DNA from: an uncultured Oscillospiraceae bacterium
GTDB lineage: Bacteria > Bacillota > Clostridia > Oscillospirales > Oscillospiraceae
Length of the DNA: 17,786 nucleotides
Direction: 5' to 3'
Assembly (NCBI GenBank): GCA_934589665.1
Contig: CAKTOJ010000029.1
Coordinates: forward strand, 1 to 17,786
Part shown: one piece after another, positions 17,448 through 17,786 of the stretch
Layout of the letters: each line of letters begins with the position of its first letter
How positions within the stretch are numbered: position 1 is the stretch's first letter
The notes under the pieces: model-generated
What the model saw: only the letters and a program-made list of their open reading frames with translations
Database searches by the model: none
What the model was told of the DNA's origin: nothing
Program-made: the position numbers and the translations under genes

Positions 17448-17786
17448 ATGACAAAGAGGCACAAGCGGCGGCTTTTCGCCGGGCAGGTATGCACGCAGAT
17501 CGTATACAACGTGAGCGAGCAGGCGGACATCAAGAGCAGCAAGCCGAGAAAGCCGCGCTTCCAGACGCAGGCAGAGCGCGATGAATTCAACTCCAAAATT
17601 TCAGCGGGCAAGTTCGCGGCGCTTATCAACGCCAACTTCGGCCCGACCAGCCTCTACTCCACGCTTACGCTCAGCGCGGAGTTTGAGGTGCATACCGCGG
17701 AGGAGATCAAGCGCATCCGCGCGATCCGCTACACGGCGGATTTCTCCTATCGCTTCGGAGGGAAGCTGGTGGTGGAGGACGTGAAA
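17448..17786 (+). CDS. Phage protein, possible replication (Rep-like) gene, 3'-truncated with chimeric end
   Basis: GGGAG precedes ATG 17448 and the frame is open to the window end. The first 87 residues (MTKRHKRRLFAGQVCTQIVY onward, with EFNSKISAGKFAALINANFG and SLYSTLTLSAEFEVHTAEEI) match, from memory, the start of a Clostridia-phage protein that later carries an HxH motif like HUH replication initiators; that part is not in the window. From base 17710 the sequence is identical to the DUF1064 gene (RIRAIRYTADFSYRFGGKLV), so the true C-terminus is not seen. Confidence 0.6.
   Translation, partial: MTKRHKRRLFAGQVCTQIVYNVSEQADIKSSKPRKPRFQTQAERDEFNSKISAGKFAALINANFGPTSLYSTLTLSAEFEVHTAEEIKRIRAIRYTADFSYRFGGKLVVEDVK
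17710..17786 (+). repeat. 77-bp exact copy of 15127-15203 at the right end
   Basis: Bases 17710-17786 equal 15127-15203 without a mismatch, and identity ends one base before 17710 (A versus C). The copy runs to the last base of the window. The reading frame of DUF1064 is preserved across the joint, where both genes share GCGCATCCGC. Confidence 0.95.

Noticed and set aside
17189..17635. - strand ORF with AAAFS repeats
   Set aside because: It is the antisense reading of the EKAAA repeats and has no ribosome-binding site.

Overview
The window is bacteriophage DNA from a temperate, siphovirus-like phage. The host is most likely a Gram-positive gut Clostridia bacterium (Oscillospiraceae/Lachnospiraceae type). 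This rests on the gene repertoire, the strong AGGAGG-type ribosome-binding sites and the many overlapping small phage ORFs; nothing identifies a species. No housekeeping host gene is visible.

Layout. (1) 1-4524, + strand: the end of the late operon. It holds the 3' part of a tail-fibre gene carrying an SGNH hydrolase domain, a second tail-associated protein, a small dockerin protein, mini-ORFs, an XhlA-like/holin/holin trio, an N-acetylmuramoyl-L-alanine amidase, and a small HTH protein closed by a strong terminator. (2) 4560-5240, - strand: a two-gene cassette (124-aa protein, then a ribbon-helix-helix protein) with a near-consensus promoter, probably expressed in the lysogen. (3) 5379-6830, + strand: three phage proteins of unknown function that I recall occurring together in Clostridia phages. 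(4) 6825-7077: a candidate attP. A terminator and a 3' tRNA fragment (T-arm plus acceptor strand) sit between two pairs of TTAGCATTTT-like repeats. (5) 7055-9947, - strand: tyrosine integrase, a membrane-anchored HTH protein, a two-TM membrane protein, and an XRE repressor. One 32-aa + strand ORF lies among them. (6) 9948-10122: the divergent lysis/lysogeny switch, with two 17-bp-spaced promoters and three copies of a GAAACTAAGTTAC-like operator. (7) 10123-17786, + strand: an early operon of many small ORFs, an m5C DNA methyltransferase, a 246-aa ORF nested in its +1 frame, Cys-rich proteins, a DUF1064-type nuclease-like protein, an NPPF-motif methylase-like protein, and the start of a possible replication gene.

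Late genes, att site and integrase are contiguous. This is the gene order of a circular or excised phage genome (attP), not of an integrated prophage edge. The last 77 bases exactly repeat 15127-15203, and 77 is a common assembly k-mer size, so the right end is probably a contig end at an assembly-graph junction. The last gene then has a chimeric tail.

Most interesting points: the nested ORF in the methyltransferase with its own Shine-Dalgarno, the att architecture, the dockerin in the tail/lysis region, the membrane-tethered repressor-like protein, the self-contained - strand cassette, and the terminal 77-bp repeat.
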